DNA from: Sphingomonas sp. | GTDB taxonomy: Bacteria > Pseudomonadota > Alphaproteobacteria > Sphingomonadales > Sphingomonadaceae | DNA length: 12,678 nt | Assembly: GCA_030824725.1 (NCBI GenBank) | Contig: JAPJRE010000055.1 | Location: 1 to 12,678 of the forward strand | Reading direction: 5' to 3' | Shown here: in pieces, positions 12,001 through 12,678 of the stretch | Layout of the letters: every line of letters begins with the position of its first letter | Position numbering within the stretch: the stretch's first letter is position 1 | The notes under the pieces: model-generated | The model's database searches: none | The model's input: only the letters and a program-made list of their open reading frames with translations | Told to the model about the DNA's origin: nothing | Program-made: the position numbers and the translations under genes

Positions 12001-12678
12001 GCGCCGCTCACCCCGATCTGGCCGGCGCCGGTGCCTTCGTTGAAGATGCCGAGCCGATCCTCGGCGCCGCCGCCCTGAACATAGCTGAGCACCAGCCTGC
12101 CGCCGTTGAAATCGGCGGAGTCCGAATCGCCGAGGGAGACGATGGAGTCGATCCGCGCAGGTGCGGCATTGACGCTGTTCTCGGCAAAGGTGACGCTGGT
12201 CGCCAGCCCGGTGATTACGGGGTTTGCCTGCGCGGGTGATGGAAGCTGCGCGGGGTTGGCCACCTTGACGACGCCGATGTCGCGCGCCTGACCGTCACTG
12301 GTGTCATAGGCATAGGCGAGCAGAAAGCCGCCATCGGCGCTTGCGGCGAGCGCGGGCGCATATTGCCCGTTCCCGGAGCCGACTGCACCATCCAGCACGC
12401 GCGGCGAATCCACCGCCGTTCCGGTCGCATCATACTGGCGCCAAACGACATCGCCCGAGCCGAACGCATAGGCGATTGCGAAGCCGCCATCTGCAAGTGC
12501 CACGGCACGTGGATTTGTGGTTCCGTAATAATAATAGCCCGAACCGCTGTTTTCGCTGACCTGGAATTCGCCACCGAGCGCCGTACCATCTGCGCCATAC
12601 AGCCGCGCCATCACGCGCGATCCGGTATCATCCTGCCAGGTTACGACGAACCGACCATCCTTCAGAAATGCGATATCC
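1..12678 (-). CDS. Giant modular beta-repeat surface/secreted protein, internal fragment (both ends missing)
   Basis: One minus-strand frame (first complete codon 12677-12675, last 5-3) is open through the whole window, giving about 4,225 residues with no stop. It therefore begins upstream of 12678 and ends beyond position 1, and no start codon, ribosome binding site, signal peptide or terminator can be given. The translation is coherent throughout: propeller-like blades and cadherin-like domains in the N-terminal 2,490 residues, then a cadherin-like Ig domain, eight PKD domains, two VCBS/Big_9-type domains, CARDB-, Ig- and NEW3/ASH-like domains, a carboxypeptidase-regulatory-like domain and a final beta segment. 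I read no cysteine, no transmembrane segment, no RTX nonapeptide and no catalytic motif. Such composition is known in giant bacterial adhesins and extracellular matrix proteins, often exported by type I systems. Function as an adhesin or biofilm protein is inference. The family as a whole is not assignable to a named gene. Confidence 0.93.
3..383 (-). other. C-terminal beta segment of the fragment, ASH-like, runs off the window
   Basis: Residues 4099-4225. The part to about position 275 reads GVKYSWSVVERQGEDRYRLI then STFETDVPVPVVTMDPPIL; the rest reads IEVTVTNHGFIRVDDVSLNL, FVITPAIDRLDS and SIAAKSSVKVPVTITRL, ending in Gly/Pro-rich HPRPAPP. The N-x-G-x-x-x-x-D-(D)-V phrase is ASH/NEW3-like. 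From memory, a similar 'Y-x-W-x-V ... FET-x-VP-x-PVV ... N-H-G ... AKSS-x-x-VPV' tract occurs in other very large secreted bacterial proteins after a TTR-like domain. I cannot confirm this here. What follows in the gene (toxin, RHS, anchor or more Ig domains) is unknown. Confidence 0.55.
384..647 (-). other. Carboxypeptidase-regulatory-like (TTR-like) domain
   Basis: Residues 4011-4098, 88 aa. It starts RKGGLSLKLQDEGTYFVDGA, has ATVRILDAVTGAEVRRFDDV, DGTLRIDDLTEGTYRVQIGA, DKHAPYQATIKVEAGQTRTL and ends DAFLPR. 'Adornment then G-x-Y-x-V-x-x-x-(A)-x-x-(Y/H)' and the terminal V-x-x-G-x-T are typical of transthyretin/carboxypeptidase-D regulatory-like beta-sandwiches. I see no enzymatic residues. 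It is directly followed by a conserved-looking KYSWSVVE segment. Confidence 0.7.
648..980 (-). other. NEW3/ASH-like beta-sandwich domain 2
   Basis: Residues 3900-4010. It shows ADLVFSADALSRGVVRGEQK, LVEFTVRNAGQEVAHDVQLT, GIPWMTLAGNASLGDLAGGE, SRTIGILLQPGMGVDLGHYT and the closing DAVAFDLNVVSD. The V-x-N-x-G-Q-x-x-A-x-(D/N)-V and 'G-x-L-x-G-G' phrases fit the NEW3/ASH fold. It is a divergent copy of the preceding domain. Confidence 0.6.
981..1283 (-). other. NEW3/ASH-like beta-sandwich domain 1
   Basis: Residues 3799-3899. It starts VEASVSLALHGGESRTGTIT and continues LRNQGDTALTGIALQASGLA, WQILLDPAAPTTIAGKGQVS, GYTLVAPTIDAALADNFVL. The phrase T-x-T-x-x-N-x-G-D-x-x-L-x-x-(I/V) is the signature of NPCBM-associated NEW3 and ASPM-SPD2-Hydin type domains. 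Together with the next domain it forms a tandem pair. Confidence 0.6.
1284..1583 (-). other. Ig-like domain (bacterial Ig, Big_3_5-like)
   Basis: Residues 3699-3798, 100 aa. It contains ARVEAPYGPIIAGQPVTLTG, TAFVPVTVLITRDGATQT, TTDADGRFTARFDTLPGAGG and TYSVQARHPSYAQEDSGPEG. The order of strands and the DGRFT-x-x-F phrase, followed by a G-x-Y strand and a closing FSVVALDI, resemble Ig-like 'dressing' domains of extracellular proteins. The boundary with the next domain is approximate. Confidence 0.55.
1584..1955 (-). other. CARDB-like domain
   Basis: Residues 3575-3698, about 124 aa. The strand order is VVLDIAGVTGPSRISET, STIAYDLGYSGPASITG, ITIQLYASTDDTLDSGDAL, SLADLAGDTLHDLV, LPFGDYRFIAKAVVPG. 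The phrase 'L-Y-A-S-T-D-x-x-L-D-x-G-D' and the later G-x-Y strand match CARDB-type (cell adhesion related, bacterial) domains and calx-like repeats of giant proteins. The assignment is by pattern only. Confidence 0.6.
1956..2261 (-). other. VCBS/Big_9-type Ig domain 2
   Basis: Residues 3473-3574, 102 aa. It shows PQAANDAVQFGADGASTLD, SALLANDSDPDAGDHLSI, SVSGTSAKGGSITLVGGQIV, YDPGSLFAGLAPGATATDSF, GYTLADAAGATASATVTVTV. It is a clear sister of the preceding domain: both keep SALLANDSD, a (Y/H)-Y-A/D-x-G turn and a DSF-x-Y strand, so they arose by tandem duplication. It ends the strictly Ig/VCBS part. Confidence 0.85.
2262..2561 (-). other. VCBS/Big_9-type Ig domain 1
   Basis: Residues 3373-3472, 100 aa. 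It starts RDDVAEVAEDGETVI, has the hallmark SALLANDSD, then ITGVSAKSGRGAALVLD, IHYAAG, DSFSYDITDDQGHSA and the closing VTLTVIGANDGP. The ANDSD and (S)FSY-x-(I/L)-x-D signatures are characteristic of VCBS/Bacterial Ig-9/cadherin-like repeats in long secreted proteins. The next domain follows without a linker. Confidence 0.85.
2562..4850 (-). repeat. Array of eight PKD domains
   Basis: Residues 2610-3372. Eight copies of the PKD core (hydrophobic-x-(D/E)WGDG) are present. Their tryptophan codons lie at 4725-4727, 4446-4448, 4158-4160, 3870-3872, 3579-3581, 3294-3296, 3009-3011 and 2721-2723, a spacing of 93, 96, 96, 97, 95, 95 and 96 residues. Each copy has a start like (N)VAPT or (V)EG, then DPG-x-DT, the WGDG core, an aromatic turn and a (T)DEDG- or DDG-type end. 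Core variants are VDWGDGST, IDWGDGSI, IDWGDGTV, IDWGDGTP, ADWGDGVT, VEWGDGTR, VDWGDGST and IDWGDGQQ. PKD domains are Ig-like beta-sandwich modules found in surface and secreted proteins, where they act as spacers or binding modules. The two alternating subtypes are described in the findings. Confidence 0.92.
4851..5195 (-). other. Cadherin-like Ig domain (Cadherin_5 / tandem-95 type)
   Basis: Residues 2495-2609, about 115 aa. It has the standard pattern of this family: APQLTGGTISGAEDTDIALD at the start, FRDPEGDPLQRVRITNLP, ADGTLLYDDQPVAPGTEF, GGRLVYRGAPNFNG, FGWNGSDGG, and the closing VTVTPVNDP. The N-G-x-DG motif and the terminal VNDP are typical of calcium-stabilised cadherin-like repeats in bacterial giant proteins. 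It is of a different subfamily from domains A-E and marks the shift from the propeller region to the stalk-like Ig/PKD region. Confidence 0.82.
5196..6368 (-). repeat. Beta-propeller-like block 5, seven blades (most regular)
   Basis: Residues 2104-2494 (391 aa). After the opening segment (LKVNATNDSVGSPKVAR) the seven cores are LADGSLVVAF, LADGGFLVAW, LANGGWVVTW, LANGNLAFTW, LADGSFVVAY, LDSGGYVVTW and LTGGGFALAW. Second strands include VYVRRITADGDPIGSDILVN, IKAQRFDASGKAVGSELVV and GVFAQRVSASGQLLGAATRV. Asp/Gly loops occur in blades 1 (NNSGRDGSGTG), 3 (DTAVDGSGAT) and 5 (DVSGLDTSGLG). The last blade ends SISLQRFRNSAP with no outer segment. It is the last propeller-like unit before the Ig/PKD region and the clearest example of the repeat. 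Confidence 0.78.
6369..6881 (-). other. Cadherin-like domain E
   Basis: Residues 1933-2103. Elements: VIMGLDAQVTFAENRVN, IAVTDVDSTDFAGGQLQVF, an insert DDNNAHALDDAGKQDRIGI, ITVSGSTVSWLGTAIATI, a Gly/Asn turn GQDGRNG, ATAESVSALLKNLSYANP, FAVRLTDGDGGWS and the closing VTPQADGA. The opening VTFAEN-x-VN is shared with domain A, and the TDGDGG-x-S end is shared with D. The acidic motifs are complete, so this copy is the best candidate for calcium binding. It connects blocks 4 and 5. Confidence 0.73.
6882..7976 (-). repeat. Beta-propeller-like block 4, seven blades (shortest)
   Basis: Residues 1568-1932 (365 aa). The opening segment (ARVLNAYRPNYQSDMVSVS) is followed by seven cores: LAGGGIATVW, LADGTIFVSW, ATASGFVLSYF, LSNGRVAIAW, NGQGVVLAW, LADGGFVVVY and ASGNGFAITW. 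It ends SDIFQRFYGTGTP with no outer segment. Blades 2 and 3 are short (about 47 aa) and the block is the most degenerate of the four. Blade 5 has the loop ATSDGSGMGV and blade 1 has SDGRDGSDSG, both Asp/Gly-rich. Despite the divergence the count is still seven. A propeller fold is inferred. Confidence 0.7.
7977..8480 (-). other. Cadherin-like domain D
   Basis: Residues 1400-1567, about 168 aa. Elements in order: VTLGEGVVRAGPQLF, VSFGDADSANLAGGQIVLS, an insert around YDGWQGSERAAVL, LSGTTLSVGGVAIGTLRSDG, ATSDRVQRALQALAYANP, YALRVTDGDGGVS and the closing INVAPERNGV. It keeps the acidic DADS and DGDGG motifs that resemble calcium sites. It links propeller-like blocks 3 and 4 and is closest in layout to domain E. 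Confidence 0.72.
8481..9668 (-). repeat. Beta-propeller-like block 3, seven blades
   Basis: Residues 1004-1399 (396 aa). An opening outer-strand segment (GTEHRIHDDRAGTQLAPRSA) is followed by seven blade cores: LAGGGYVTTW, LADGGYLVAW, LAGGGFVIAW, LASGGFAMVW, LDDGSIAVVF, TDDGGFAVAY and LEVNGALVASW. Second strands include LLAQRFAADGSPTGAETRV and VYARRFDANGTPVGAAF. The last blade ends DDLFQRVITAAAPV without an outer segment. Blade 6 carries a loop with six consecutive tyrosines (8616-8633). The arrangement of an opening orphan strand, seven cores and a truncated last blade equals that of blocks 2, 4 and 5. Fold and ligand binding are inferred. Confidence 0.75.
9669..10148 (-). other. Cadherin-like domain C (second of a tandem pair)
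   Basis: Residues 844-1003. It contains TIDEADLAAGPVVLDGAVSL, NNGTLTLSYPYV, ESLVIAGTGGIA, VSYNGTTIGSVTSSGLAG, ATDDAVKALLESLAI, VLQVQLSDAGGRS and the closing VDVTPRW. The order of elements matches domains A, D and E, although the acidic motifs are weaker (SDAGGRS in place of DGDGG). This is the only place in the window where two of these domains sit side by side between propeller blocks, so either a domain was duplicated or an intervening propeller was lost. Confidence 0.65.
10149..10601 (-). other. Cadherin-like domain B (first of a tandem pair)
   Basis: Residues 693-843. It follows block 2 directly. It contains VTFSGALDGGRLLVSSLYG, GANDRFGL, VAVGTVVGDGTGGKRLEIAF, the helix-like ATADRVRRVVEAITF and VSVRLFDAAGNTQ, which align in order with the elements of domain A. 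It diverges at the calcium-type positions: the D-x-DS-x-DF motif of the other copies is replaced by VSVTFSGALDGG, and the closing DGDGG has become DAAGN. It may thus have lost ion binding (inference). Confidence 0.65.
10602..11759 (-). repeat. Beta-propeller-like block 2, seven blades
   Basis: Residues 307-692 (386 aa). After an orphan outer-strand segment (EQVNSYDPGHMNGQVRSFA) come seven repeats of about 50-56 aa. Their cores are LGDGGYVTLF, LADGRFVLVW, LANGGFAVTF, AADGSFMVTW, LDDGSFVIAW, VPGGGYLVGY and LADGTIVASY. Most carry a second strand such as FAQRFDAQGRAVGTEFRV followed by a Q-x-x-P type turn. The last blade ends YGVFQTLFNGAP and lacks the outer segment, so the orphan segment at the start could complete it. 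Loops such as TSGHDGWGYG and DDDGSDGSGSS are rich in Asp and Gly and could bind calcium. The seven-blade beta-propeller fold is inferred from this count and pattern, and the family resembles FG-GAP/kelch-like propellers only in general character. Confidence 0.75.
11760..12224 (-). other. Cadherin-like domain A
   Basis: Residues 152-306, about 155 aa. It opens with VTFAENSVN and continues with LGDSDSADFNGGRL, EDRLGI, a G-rich turn (GGTAIGTISGGTGG), the helix-like ATREAVDRLLDLLTYAN, and closes with SLIVSDGDGGQS and VTPELDG. The acidic D-x-D and DGDGG motifs resemble calcium-coordinating positions of cadherin-type repeats. Domains of this exact style recur as spacers in giant alphaproteobacterial RTX/hemolysin-type proteins (recollection, not searched). 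It separates propeller block 1 from block 2. A structural or spacer role is inferred. Confidence 0.72.
12225..12677 (-). repeat. Beta-propeller-like block 1, last three blades only
   Basis: Residues 1-151 of the fragment. Three blade repeats are visible, each with a core like (L/S)ADGGF-x-(hydrophobic)-x-(W/Y), then a middle strand such as VMARLYGADGTALGGEF or VVWRQYDATGTAVDS, then a link of the type Q/N-x-x-P-x-(A/V)-x-A. The third blade (from about residue 105) stops after its second strand and runs into a Pro/Ala linker (ANPAQLPSPAQANP) without the usual outer segment. That matches the final blade of the complete blocks, so this is probably the end of another seven-blade propeller whose first four blades lie upstream of 12678. 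A run of four tyrosines (12525-12536) sits in a loop of the first visible blade. Confidence 0.75.

Noticed and set aside
1..12678. RTX calcium-binding nonapeptides (GGxGxDxxx)
   Set aside because: The Gly/Asp-rich loops do not form tandem nonapeptides anywhere in the window. An RTX tail, if present, would be outside.
1..12678. Split into several genes or an intergenic gap at domain borders
   Set aside because: No stop codon, start-site signal or loss of coding pattern was found at any border; the frame runs through all linkers.

Overview
The whole window lies inside one very large gene on the minus strand. Read from 12677 down to 3, one frame stays open for about 4,225 codons. No stop was met, and neither the N-terminus nor the C-terminus is inside the window. 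There is no intergenic DNA, RNA gene, promoter, terminator or mobile element here. The large plus-strand open frames (444-7298, 7662-11441, 11622-12239) are antisense shadows in codon register with this gene, a common artefact in GC-rich DNA.

The product is a giant modular protein of the secreted or cell-surface type, built only from beta-rich repeat modules. No enzyme motif was seen. In protein order (high to low coordinates) it contains: the last three blades of a beta-propeller-like block (12225-12677); a cadherin-like domain; a seven-blade block; two cadherin-like domains in tandem; a seven-blade block; a cadherin-like domain; a seven-blade block; a cadherin-like domain; a seven-blade block (ending near 5196); another kind of cadherin-like Ig domain; eight PKD domains at 93-97 residue spacing (2562-4850); two VCBS/Big_9-type Ig domains; a CARDB-like domain; a further Ig-like domain; two NEW3/ASH-like domains; a carboxypeptidase-regulatory-like domain; and a final conserved-looking beta segment that runs off the window.

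The most striking feature is that all four complete propeller-like blocks contain exactly seven blade repeats. Each block opens with an orphan outer-strand segment and closes with a blade lacking that segment, the arrangement expected for 'velcro' ring closure. Blade-position-specific motifs recur between blocks, which suggests that whole propellers were duplicated rather than single blades. The PKD array likewise hides an alternating two-domain higher-order unit.

The high GC content, with third codon positions rich in G and C, and the style of the repeats suggest an alphaproteobacterium, perhaps a sphingomonad. This is inference only. The likely role is adhesion, biofilm formation or surface binding, with propeller heads and an Ig/PKD stalk. 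Secretion signals, any RTX repeats and any membrane anchor would lie outside the window.
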